Below are positions 1-6,617 of a stretch of DNA of 10,382 nt, one piece after another. Origin of the DNA: JADKCL01 sp046050405 (lineage in GTDB: Bacteria > Bacteroidota > Bacteroidia > J057 > JADKCL01); NCBI GenBank assembly GCA_046050405.1, contig JBJOPY010000044.1, positions 1 through 10,382 of the forward strand, read 5' to 3'. Under the pieces are notes generated by a model that saw only the letters and a program-made list of their open reading frames with translations, was not told the DNA's origin and ran no database searches. The translations under genes were made by a program, and so were the position numbers. Numbering within the stretch: the first letter of the stretch is position 1; the number at the start of each line of letters is the position of its first letter.

Positions 1-1
1 C

Positions 2-646
2 CGCGGAACCTCCCGTTTGGGGATCCACCTTAGGTTTGGGACGGTCAGCATTCGGGAAACCGCCCGACGGGCTTCCGCCCTCAATGCAACATTTCTGAAT
101 GAACTCATCTGGCGGGATTTCTACTCCATGATCCTGCAGCATTTTCCTTTCGTGGTCGATGGGCCGTTCAAGTCGGCTTATGCTGGAATCCAGTGGCGAA
201 ACGACGCCCAGGAATTCGAAGCATGGCGCCAAGGCCGTACAGGCTACCCGATCGTGGATGCAGGAATCCGGGAGCTCAATGCGACAGGTTTCATGCACAA
301 CCGGGCCCGGATGATCACGGCAAGCTTTCTGACCAAGCACTTGCTGATCGACTGGCGATGGGGGGAGGCCTACTTTGCGGAGAAGCTCCTGGATTTCGAC
401 CTCGCAAGCAACAATGGCGGATGGCAATGGGCTGCAGGCTGCGGCACGGACGCCGCGCCCTACTTCCGGATCTTCAACCCCGAAGCCCAGCAGCTGAAGT
501 TCGACCCCAGGATGGAATATGTGCGGAAGTGGGTGCCGGAATGGGGGACTCCCTCCTATCCAAAGCCGATCATCGATCACAGGACATGCAGGGAGCGGTG
601 CCTGGAAGCCTACAAGGACGCACTCACGGGTCATGCGGAAGGCTGA
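2..646 (+). CDS. phrB: Deoxyribodipyrimidine photolyase, class I CPD type (C-terminal part, 5' end outside window)
   Basis: Partial gene. The frame is open from base 2, and the first visible residues (RGTSRL, then HLRFGTVS) match the start of the FAD-binding helical domain, so the antenna-binding N-terminal domain lies outside the window. About 214 residues are visible, against roughly 430-475 for a full class I photolyase. Diagnostic blocks are ELIWRDFY, GRTGYPIVDAGIRELNATG, MHNRARMITASFL and NNGGWQWAAGCGTDAAPYF. By comparison with E. coli PhrB, the electron-transfer tryptophans W306, W359 and W382 correspond to codons at 194-196, 353-355 and 422-424, and all three are Trp. The FAD-contacting Asn before GGW is also kept. 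The enzyme would use blue light to split cyclobutane pyrimidine dimers in DNA. A related cryptochrome is less likely because of the strong class I C-terminus. A TTG at 17 is an internal Leu codon, not the start. It converges on the antiporter gene, with 23 bases between their ends. Confidence 0.95.
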   Translation, partial: RGTSRLGIHLRFGTVSIRETARRASALNATFLNELIWRDFYSMILQHFPFVVDGPFKSAYAGIQWRNDAQEFEAWRQGRTGYPIVDAGIRELNATGFMHNRARMITASFLTKHLLIDWRWGEAYFAEKLLDFDLASNNGGWQWAAGCGTDAAPYFRIFNPEAQQLKFDPRMEYVRKWVPEWGTPSYPKPIIDHRTCRERCLEAYKDALTGHAEG

Positions 647-669
647 GCCGCAAGGCAGGGTAATCTTGG

Positions 670-2928
670 CTACCTCCTAAGGATGAGGGTCGATGGGGCA
701 GCATTCAGCCATGCGCTTTGTTGCTCAAGCAGGTGCTTCCAGCTTTCCAGGCTGATCAGCATGAGATGCTGCGAGCGGAGCAGATCGAGATCTGGTGCCG
801 TTCCTTCCATCAACTCCACTTGACCGGGGCATTCCTTTTCAAGCTGTCGAAGCGCTTCCTTGTTATCCCGCTTGTTTTTCACGAGGCCGGTGGGGTCGAA
901 GACCGTGATCTTGGATCCCGTGTTTTTCCCGATCTTCTCCGCATAGAAGAAAAGCTGTCGGTCATTGGGATGGAGCACCGGGACGAAGACCTCCTGGATC
1001 GCCTTCAGCTGCTTGTCGATCAGAATCCCGACCGGAACTTGCGTCCTTGCCAGGATAAAGCGCATTCGCTCATCAAAAGGGGAGTTCTCGAAGAGCTTCT
1101 CCTTGCCAGTGACCTTGTTCACGATCAAGTCCGGGTTGATGATGCGGGTGGTGAATCCCAGCAACTTACCCAATAGGCTCCCTTCGAAGATGGATTGTCC
1201 GACACCGACGAGCAAGAGGTCATACCTCCCTTCATTTGCTGCTTGCGTGATGTCTGCATCGATGTCATGGCTTGGTTTGAACATGATGCTCATTTCCTGG
1301 CCGAGCAGCGCGGCTTCCTCCTGGATCGGAGTGAAGGCCTCCTTCTCGTAGTCATCGAAGTTGTATTGATGCAGTTCATCACTGAGCGTCAGGTGCATGG
1401 CAGTGACCTTGGACTGTCCCTGCTGCCTTCCAACGATGCTATTGGCCAGGCGGAGCAATGTGCGGCCACGTTCGGGGTTGGCAAATGACACGAGCAGCTT
1501 GTAGGTTTCGGGCTTGAGTTCGCCTTCTTCTTCTGCAGATTTGAAGAGCCAATTGATCAGGCTGAGGGCAGGGCCGGTCATGAAGGTGGTGACCAAGGCC
1601 ATGATCACCATCATGGCAAACACTGTGGGCTCCAGGACTCCCAGGTCATAGCCAATGTTCAACACGACGAGCTCCATCAATCCACGGGTGTTCATCAGCG
1701 CACCGATCGAGAGGCTGTCCTTCCAGCCCTGGCCGACGAACCTTGCAGCCACTGCGCTTCCAAGAAACTTCCCGACGACCGCGACCAGGATGATCAGCCC
1801 TGAGAGCTCCCACATGTGCAAGTCGTTCAGGAGTCCGATGCGTGTACGCAGTCCAGTGAAGACAAAAAAGAGTGGCAGAAGCAGCACGAGTGAGACATCC
1901 TCCACCTTCTCGATGAAGGTCGTCCGGAATTTGACGTTGTCCGGCATGATCGCACCCGCCATGAATGCCCCGAACAAGGCGTGGATCCCAATGGACTCGG
2001 TGGCAAATGCGGAGATCAACAGTCCCAGGAAAAAGATGGCAACGATGTGCTTGCTCAGGTTTTCATTGGTGGGATGCAGGTCACCTACGCGTTTCAGAAA
2101 CGGGCGCAACACCCAGATCATGATCACCAGATACCCCGCTGCCATCAGGATGAGGTAAAATGCGCTGACAAATGAGCCCGCCTTGACGATGGCAATAACG
2201 CCCGCCAGCATGCACCAAGCCGTGATATCGTCAGCGGCTGCACAGGTGATGGCGATCGCGCCAAGCTTGGTTTTGCTCAAGCCTCGCTCCTGAACGATCC
2301 GTGCCAAAACTGGAAAGGCGGTAACGCTCATGGCAATCCCTAGAAACAGGGCAAAGGAGGTGAACTTCACCCCGGGTGGGGCGAAGTCGGCATAGAGATA
2401 ATAGGCAAGCCCTACCCCCAGAACAAAAGGAAAGACAATGCTGGCATGGCTGACCACCACGGCATCCTGCGCCCGGTTTCGGAGAACCTTCAAGTCCAGC
2501 TCCATGCCGATGACAAACATGAACAGGATGAGCCCGATCTGCGACAGGAACTGAAGATTTCCCAAGGAGTCGGGGGGAAACAATAGTTCAGATACATGGG
2601 GCAGGTACTCGCCGAGCAGGGAAGGCCCGAGGGCAATGCCTGCGAGTATTTCTCCGACGACCGTAGGCTGCCCTATTCGTTTGCAGACCCATCCGAATAT
2701 CCGCGCCACGAAAATGACCGCAATGATCTGCGCAAGCAAGATGGCCAGTGGATGCGTGACGTTGCTCCAGAGGCTGTCCAGGAGCATGACCCATGAACCG
2801 ACCTCCATCAAGGGCCGTGTCAGTGGAGCCTCGTTGGGCAAGCGTTCCCCAGCTTCCAAGAGCCAGTAAAGCACCCCAGCGGCGGCACCTGTAACTGTCA
2901 CATAGAATATCGCATTCTTGAACTTCAT
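670..2928 (-). CDS. Cation:proton antiporter, CPA2 family, with C-terminal USP-like cytoplasmic region
   Basis: A 752-residue inner-membrane protein. Residues 1-60 contain one extra N-terminal hydrophobic segment. Residues about 60-460 form the Na+/H+ exchanger domain with a dozen or so hydrophobic helices. Residues about 475-752 form a soluble tail resembling tandem universal-stress-protein domains. Family motifs are QPTVVGEILAGIALGPSLLG (87-106), the ion-binding Asp pair in CAAADDITAW (D233-D234) and MNTRGLMELVVLNIGYDLG (412-430). These blocks most resemble the cyanobacterial NhaS3 and plant CHX branch rather than KefB/KefC, and there is no obvious TrkA-N (Rossmann) tail. The expected role is exchange of Na+ or K+ for H+ in pH and salt homeostasis; the substrate ion cannot be read from sequence. 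The ATG at 2926-2928 begins a Lys-containing, then hydrophobic, N-terminus and has no clear Shine-Dalgarno site. It is preceded on the same strand by the small secreted protein, with a 262-base gap that contains its own -7 box. Confidence 0.93.
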   Translation of the reverse strand: MKFKNAIFYVTVTGAAAGVLYWLLEAGERLPNEAPLTRPLMEVGSWVMLLDSLWSNVTHPLAILLAQIIAVIFVARIFGWVCKRIGQPTVVGEILAGIALGPSLLGEYLPHVSELLFPPDSLGNLQFLSQIGLILFMFVIGMELDLKVLRNRAQDAVVVSHASIVFPFVLGVGLAYYLYADFAPPGVKFTSFALFLGIAMSVTAFPVLARIVQERGLSKTKLGAIAITCAAADDITAWCMLAGVIAIVKAGSFVSAFYLILMAAGYLVIMIWVLRPFLKRVGDLHPTNENLSKHIVAIFFLGLLISAFATESIGIHALFGAFMAGAIMPDNVKFRTTFIEKVEDVSLVLLLPLFFVFTGLRTRIGLLNDLHMWELSGLIILVAVVGKFLGSAVAARFVGQGWKDSLSIGALMNTRGLMELVVLNIGYDLGVLEPTVFAMMVIMALVTTFMTGPALSLINWLFKSAEEEGELKPETYKLLVSFANPERGRTLLRLANSIVGRQQGQSKVTAMHLTLSDELHQYNFDDYEKEAFTPIQEEAALLGQEMSIMFKPSHDIDADITQAANEGRYDLLLVGVGQSIFEGSLLGKLLGFTTRIINPDLIVNKVTGKEKLFENSPFDERMRFILARTQVPVGILIDKQLKAIQEVFVPVLHPNDRQLFFYAEKIGKNTGSKITVFDPTGLVKNKRDNKEALRQLEKECPGQVELMEGTAPDLDLLRSQHLMLISLESWKHLLEQQSAWLNAAPSTLILRR

Positions 2929-2971
2929 CGTCGATCGAACCGCTTGGGTTCAAAGCCGCCTTGGTGATCCA

Positions 2972-2979
2972 CAAAATTA
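2972..2979 (-). promoter_or_regulatory. Candidate Bacteroidetes -7 box upstream of the antiporter gene
   Basis: On the minus strand this reads TAATTTTG, an exact match to the Bacteroidetes -7 consensus TAnnTTTG. It lies about 43 bases before the antiporter ATG. I do not see a TTTG -33 box at the expected 19-21 base spacing (the sequence there is TCGA-like), so support is only partial. It suggests the antiporter can be transcribed separately from the secreted-protein gene upstream. Confidence 0.4.
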
Positions 2980-3190
2980 GTGGAGCGGAATCAAGGGTAT
3001 CGATTAATTGTCCCTGGATGTGCAAAAAGGAAACATCATTGGCATCCTCGCTGGGCCTTCTCCTGGTCGGCGACCAATGGCGTGAGGGATCACCGCAAGA
3101 GATGACGGCCAGCAATGACGGTGCTTATGGGGGAGCCCAGCATACTCGTCTAGGGGATGTTCCAAGGGGAAATTAGCCCACGGTTGCCTT

Positions 3191-3625
3191 TTACTTTTTC
3201 TTCTTCACCTTGGGAGCCTTTTTCCATCCTGCCAAGGTACGATCGTCAATGTCGAAGACCAGGAAAAGCTTGCAAGGTTTCGCTTTGAAATCATGGCCCG
3301 ATTCCTCGAAAAGGCAGTCGATGCTGTAATTGTTTTCCACGAGGTGTTCCTCCCAGTTGCCCTCATACAGGGCGTAGTTCACGACGCGGATGTCATGCTT
3401 CCCGACAGGCACATCATCCACTGTGAAGGTGGCGCCGACAGACTCCTTCACCTCCGGGGAGACACCTTTTGATTCCCCGTCAATGAAGACTTCGGTCTTG
3501 CAGATGTGGTCATAGCCTTCCACAAGATTCACAAACTTGAAGTTGACCTTGAGACTTGTGGTTTGGGCAATGGCTGCAGTGCACAGCAGCAGCAAGGCGA
3601 GGATTCCAGCAATTTTTCTTGACAT
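3191..3625 (-). CDS. Small secreted protein of unknown function (signal peptide, beta-rich)
   Basis: A 144-residue protein whose family I do not recognise. Residues 1-20 (MSRKIAGILALLLLCTAAIA) are a classic Sec signal peptide with an AxA-type cleavage site before Q21. The Cys at 15 is not in a lipobox, so it is probably soluble or periplasmic rather than a lipoprotein. The mature part, about 124 residues, alternates short beta-type stretches. It includes VFIDGESKG followed later by VPVGKHDIRV, a pattern reminiscent of PEGA or carboxypeptidase-regulatory-like beta sandwiches (inference only). Cysteines at 42, 104 and 118 could allow a disulfide. The C-terminus is very basic (WKKAPKVKKKK). The frame extends upstream to a TTG at 3649, but those eight residues would precede the signal peptide, so the ATG at 3623-3625 is preferred. 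It has its own well-formed promoter. Confidence 0.75.
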   Translation of the reverse strand: MSRKIAGILALLLLCTAAIAQTTSLKVNFKFVNLVEGYDHICKTEVFIDGESKGVSPEVKESVGATFTVDDVPVGKHDIRVVNYALYEGNWEEHLVENNYSIDCLFEESGHDFKAKPCKLFLVFDIDDRTLAGWKKAPKVKKKK

Positions 3626-3689
3626 AGCGTGAGTATAAAGATGATACAATGTGAACAGCGGCCGGGAAGAAACAGATCGCCCAGCCCCT

Positions 3690-3721
3690 CAAAATTAATG
3701 GCTCCGCCCCAACATCCCAAA
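3690..3721 (-). promoter_or_regulatory. Bacteroidetes-type promoter (TTTG, 20-base spacer, TAATTTTG) for the small secreted protein
   Basis: Read on the minus strand, TTTG (3718-3721) is followed by exactly 20 bases and then TAATTTTG (3690-3697). This matches both boxes of the Bacteroidetes primary sigma factor consensus (TTTG near -33 and TAnnTTTG near -7, about 19-21 bases apart). Transcription would start near 3684, giving a leader of about 60 bases before the ATG at 3625. It is the best-formed promoter I can see in the window and lies in the divergent gap between the secreted protein and the phosphohexomutase. Confidence 0.65.
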
Positions 3722-3904
3722 TCAGTCCAGCGAATTTTCACGATACTTTTCGATCGACATGGAACTGAGCGGATTCGAATGGCTGCGAGCAGCTCGCCAC
3801 CCGCACGGAGTGCACCGAAAGTGGGTTGGTCCCATTTGTGACGGTCGATGGCTTCAGAACGGGTGCAGGTTGTGGCAAAATCCGTAATTTGCCGGCCACT
3901 ATTC

Positions 3905-3909
3905 AGGAA
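3905..3909 (+). promoter_or_regulatory. Ribosome binding site that favours the start at 3916
   Basis: AGGAA ends directly before an ATG at 3910 and six bases before a second in-frame ATG at 3916. Only the second has normal spacing, so the start at 3916 (MLPIKFGTDG) is chosen. The frame is open further upstream to a GTG/ATG-like region near 3826, but those residues lie outside the family's usual N-terminus. Confidence 0.5.
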
Positions 3910-3915
3910 ATGCGT

Positions 3916-5316
3916 ATGCTACCCATCAAATTTGGCACCGACGGCTGGCGGGCCATCATCGCGGAAGGATTCACGGTGGAGAACCTCACCAGGGTCACCG
4001 AGGGCATGGCTGCCTGGCTCCAGGCGAGCTTTGCCAACCCTAGCGTGATGATTGGCTATGACTGCCGGTTCCATGGACAGTTCTTTTCGGACCAGGTCGC
4101 CCGGGTCTTGGCAAGCCATGGGATTCAAGTCTTCGTGGCGCAGCGGTTTGTCAGTACACCCATGGTCTCCTTGGCGGTCAGCAAGCGGCAGGCCAGTGCG
4201 GGGATCGTCATCACAGCCAGCCACAATCCACCGGAGTACAGCGGATTCAAGATCAAGGGCGAATTCGGGGGCCCTGCACTGCCGGGCATCGTGGCAGAGG
4301 TCGAGCATCGGATTCCTGATGTGGCAGGAACCTATCCGCTGACGATTTCGGAGTTGGAAGGCCGTGGATGGATCCGGCATTTCGACATGGAGGCCCTGTA
4401 CCTGAACCATCTCCGGGAGAATTTCGACCTTGCATTGATCCGCCAATCCGGGCTGAGGATCGGCTACGACGCGATGTATGGTGCGGGCCAGCGGGTGTTT
4501 CGGAAGCTGCTCCCCGATGCGACGATGCTCCATGCCGAGTACAATCCCTCCTTTCATGGCACGGCCCCGGAGCCGATCGAAAAGAATCTGCTGGAATTTC
4601 AGGCCTTGATCCGCAGCGAGGGACTCGATTATGGCCTTGCAACGGATGGGGATGCAGACCGGATCGGCCTGTTCGACGAGCAGGGCCATTTCGTGGACAG
4701 CCATCACATCATCCTCCTGCTGATCCATTACCTGCACAAGGTCAAGGGATTGACGGGCAAGGTCGTCCATACCTTTTCCGTGACCCCGAAGGTGGGCAAG
4801 ATGGCCCGTCTTTACGGCCTGCCTGTGGAGTGCACCAAGGTTGGCTTCAAATACATCTGCGAGATCATGCTCCACGAAAGCGTATTGGTGGGGGGAGAAG
4901 AGTCGGGGGGCATCGCGGTCGCAGGGCATGTGCCGGAGCGGGATGGCATCTACATCGGCCTGATGATCCTGGAAATGATGGCTCGGTCCGGCAAAAAGCT
5001 CACCGAGCTGGTGCAGGAGGTGGAGGAGATCGTCGGCCCGTTCAGTTTTCAGCGGCGCGACCTTCATCTGCCGGAAACGGAGAAGCATGCCATCGTGGAG
5101 CGCCTGAAAGGCGGGAGCTTCGGAGAGTTCGGGCCTTACCAGGTCTTGCGCACCCATGACCTGGATGGATACAAGTTCGACTTTGCCGATGAGCAATGGG
5201 TCATGGTCCGGCCTTCAGGGACTGAACCGGTCCTGCGCGTGTATGCCGAGAGCACCACACGCGCAGGAGCCGAGGCGATCCTGGATGCCACTGTCGCCAC
5301 GATTCGCAGGGGATGA
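3916..5316 (+). CDS. Phosphoglucomutase/phosphomannomutase family protein (alpha-D-phosphohexomutase)
   Basis: A 466-residue cytoplasmic enzyme of the alpha-D-phosphohexomutase superfamily, about the normal length (450-470). It moves a phosphate between C6 and C1 of a hexose phosphate through a phosphoserine and a sugar bisphosphate intermediate. All four active-site segments are present: the phosphoserine loop TASHNP with S102, the Mg2+ loop DGDADR (D244, D246, D248), the sugar-recognition loop GGEESGG (326-332) and the phosphate-binding loop RPSGTEP (432-438). The N-terminus IKFGTDGWRAI is typical of a bacterial branch usually annotated only as PGM/PMM family. The EESGG loop differs from the GEMSGH loop of Pseudomonas AlgC-type enzymes and the EQSGH loop of GlmM, so substrate is uncertain between glucose-, mannose- and glucosamine-phosphate; glucose-1-phosphate is my weak preference. 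Its stop overlaps the next gene's start (ATGA), indicating translational coupling. Confidence 0.93.
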   Translation: MLPIKFGTDGWRAIIAEGFTVENLTRVTEGMAAWLQASFANPSVMIGYDCRFHGQFFSDQVARVLASHGIQVFVAQRFVSTPMVSLAVSKRQASAGIVITASHNPPEYSGFKIKGEFGGPALPGIVAEVEHRIPDVAGTYPLTISELEGRGWIRHFDMEALYLNHLRENFDLALIRQSGLRIGYDAMYGAGQRVFRKLLPDATMLHAEYNPSFHGTAPEPIEKNLLEFQALIRSEGLDYGLATDGDADRIGLFDEQGHFVDSHHIILLLIHYLHKVKGLTGKVVHTFSVTPKVGKMARLYGLPVECTKVGFKYICEIMLHESVLVGGEESGGIAVAGHVPERDGIYIGLMILEMMARSGKKLTELVQEVEEIVGPFSFQRRDLHLPETEKHAIVERLKGGSFGEFGPYQVLRTHDLDGYKFDFADEQWVMVRPSGTEPVLRVYAESTTRAGAEAILDATVATIRRG

Positions 5317-6302
5317 GGGGAGCGGCTGATGCGCTCATGCAGCGGCGGATACGCTTGCTTCCGATCATGGCCCTGCTGGGAATGCTTCACCTGCAGGCGC
5401 AGCCCACCCTGCCCTACAACTGGCAGCCGGCCAAGAACCTGTTCATCCGGGGAGATTCGTCATTCTTTCTGCAAGACACGGCCCTGAACAGGAAGCGGGT
5501 GCTGGTCTCGGTGGCGACGACGCTGGGAGGCTACGCAATGGCCTACACGGGTTTGGCGCTCGCGTGGTACCAGAATTATCCCTCCACGAGGTTCCACTTC
5601 TTCAATGACAACCATGAATGGGCCCAGATGGACAAGATGGGACATTTCCTGGGGGGTTACCAGGGTGCCCGCTGCCAGATCGGCTTGCTCAAATGGGGTG
5701 GGCTCAGCCGTCAGAAATCAGCCTTCTATGGTGGCTTGATGGGAGGATTGGCCATGGTGCCCATAGAACTGCTGGACGGGTTTGCGGACAAGTGGGGAGC
5801 CTCGTGGGGTGACATCGCAGCCGACCTGGGTGGCGGCGCAGTGGCATTCGCGAACGAGATGCTATGGGCGGAGCAGCGCATCCAGGTCAAGTTCTCCTAC
5901 CATCCTTCCGGGTATGCAGACCTGCGGCCCGACCTGTTCGGAGACCGGTATTCCAGGTACCTGAAAGACTACAATGGCCAAACATATTGGCTGAGTTTCA
6001 GGGTTGCCTCGTTCTTGCCGGCGGGAAGCTTCAAGGACAAGTATCCAAAATGGCTGAATATCGCTGTCGGCTACGGCGCAAACGGACTCCTCGGGGGCTA
6101 CGACCGCGGCCTTACACCCGAGATACGGGAGCGGGAATACCGTCAGTATTATCTCAGCCCGGACATCGACCTCGCCGCCATCCCAACCCAATCGGGTGCA
6201 CTGAGGATGGTCCTGAACGCCCTGTCCTTCATCCACCTTCCCAGCCCGGCATTGGAGTACAGTTCCAAGCATGGATTCAGGTGGCATGGGTGGTATAGGT
6301 GA
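5313..6302 (+). CDS. DUF2279 family exported/envelope protein
   Basis: A protein of 329 residues, or 321 if it starts at the ATG at 5337. It matches the DUF2279 (YfiM-like) family of Bacteroidota. A basic then hydrophobic N-terminus (RRIRLLPIMALLGMLHLQAQ, 11-30) looks like a signal peptide ending near AQ. The family signatures are FHFFNDNHEWAQMDKMGH (94-111) and IELLDGFADKWGASWGDIAA (151-170). Hydrophobic stretches around 63-85 and 138-155 may associate with the membrane. The Gly- and Tyr-rich second half (LNIAVGYGANGLLGGYD and onward) has the look of outer-membrane or beta-rich segments. The molecular function is not known; the conserved Asp, His and Trp residues could be catalytic or metal-binding, which is speculation. 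The ATG overlaps the mutase stop (ATGA), so the two are very likely co-transcribed and coupled. No T-rich terminator follows. Confidence 0.82.
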   Translation: MRGAADALMQRRIRLLPIMALLGMLHLQAQPTLPYNWQPAKNLFIRGDSSFFLQDTALNRKRVLVSVATTLGGYAMAYTGLALAWYQNYPSTRFHFFNDNHEWAQMDKMGHFLGGYQGARCQIGLLKWGGLSRQKSAFYGGLMGGLAMVPIELLDGFADKWGASWGDIAADLGGGAVAFANEMLWAEQRIQVKFSYHPSGYADLRPDLFGDRYSRYLKDYNGQTYWLSFRVASFLPAGSFKDKYPKWLNIAVGYGANGLLGGYDRGLTPEIREREYRQYYLSPDIDLAAIPTQSGALRMVLNALSFIHLPSPALEYSSKHGFRWHGWYR

Positions 6303-6617
6303 TCCGGGCCTCCCCGCGGAGGATGGGAACCTTGGCCAAGGCAGCCCTTGCCTGGAGCTTCTGTCCAGGACACGGGGTCAACAACTCTGGATTACTATGG
6401 CGCTGACTTCGAGGCGCATTTGGCGCTTGTGGTGGCGCAGGTGAGTGCAATGCACCGGCCAGGCGGCCCTCGCATTTTTCAGTGCAGACTGGCGCATCCC
6501 CTCATTTGGAGCGGGAGGGCAAGGGGATGGAAGATGGGGATGGGAATCGAGGAAACTGGGACACGTCTGCCCCTGTGCATGGGACACGGGCAGACGTGCC
6601 TTCCCACCGCAACAACC
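6303..6617. other. 315-base gap without a gene, rich in short inverted repeats
   Basis: This is the convergent space between the DUF2279 gene and the aldehyde dehydrogenase gene. Neither strand has a credible coding region; the open frame crossing it on the plus strand is the antisense of the dehydrogenase. It holds a 5-base stem with tetraloop just after the DUF2279 stop (CCTCC CCGC GGAGG, 6309-6322), a 12-base perfect palindrome (CCTTGGCCAAGG, 6330-6341), a GGCC repeat followed by T5 (6457-6479) and a long hairpin at 6562-6598. None has a textbook stem plus U-tract on the plus strand, so where the mutase transcript ends is unclear. Confidence 0.5.
6562..6598 (-). terminator. Strong stem-loop downstream of the aldehyde dehydrogenase gene (possible terminator)
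   Basis: CACGTCTGCCC (6562-6572) pairs perfectly with GGGCAGACGTG (6588-6598), an 11-base stem. After one C-C mismatch three further pairs (TGT with ACA) can form. The hairpin begins 19 bases after the dehydrogenase stop codon on the minus strand, where a terminator would be expected. It is not followed by a good run of U on either strand (minus strand continues TGTCCCAGTTTCC), so it may protect the mRNA 3' end rather than act as a simple intrinsic terminator. Confidence 0.45.

Noticed and set aside
718..2158. Several plus-strand frames of 97-167 codons
   Set aside because: All are antisense to the antiporter, whose membrane motifs are unmistakable.
2588..3115. Minus-strand frame of 175 codons over the 5' end of the antiporter gene
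   Set aside because: It overlaps the antiporter coding region in another frame and its translation has no coherent domain or signal; treated as chance.
2961..3176. Plus-strand frame of 71 codons in the gap upstream of the antiporter
   Set aside because: Lies opposite the candidate antiporter promoter, has no ribosome binding site, and its protein looks random.
3826..3915. Upstream extension of the phosphohexomutase by 30 residues
   Set aside because: The family starts at the IKFGTDGWR block, and AGGAA is correctly spaced only for the ATG at 3916.
3919..5196. Open frame of 425 codons on the minus strand
   Set aside because: Antisense of the phosphohexomutase gene, whose motifs and start signal are clear. 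The antisense translation shows no recognisable family.
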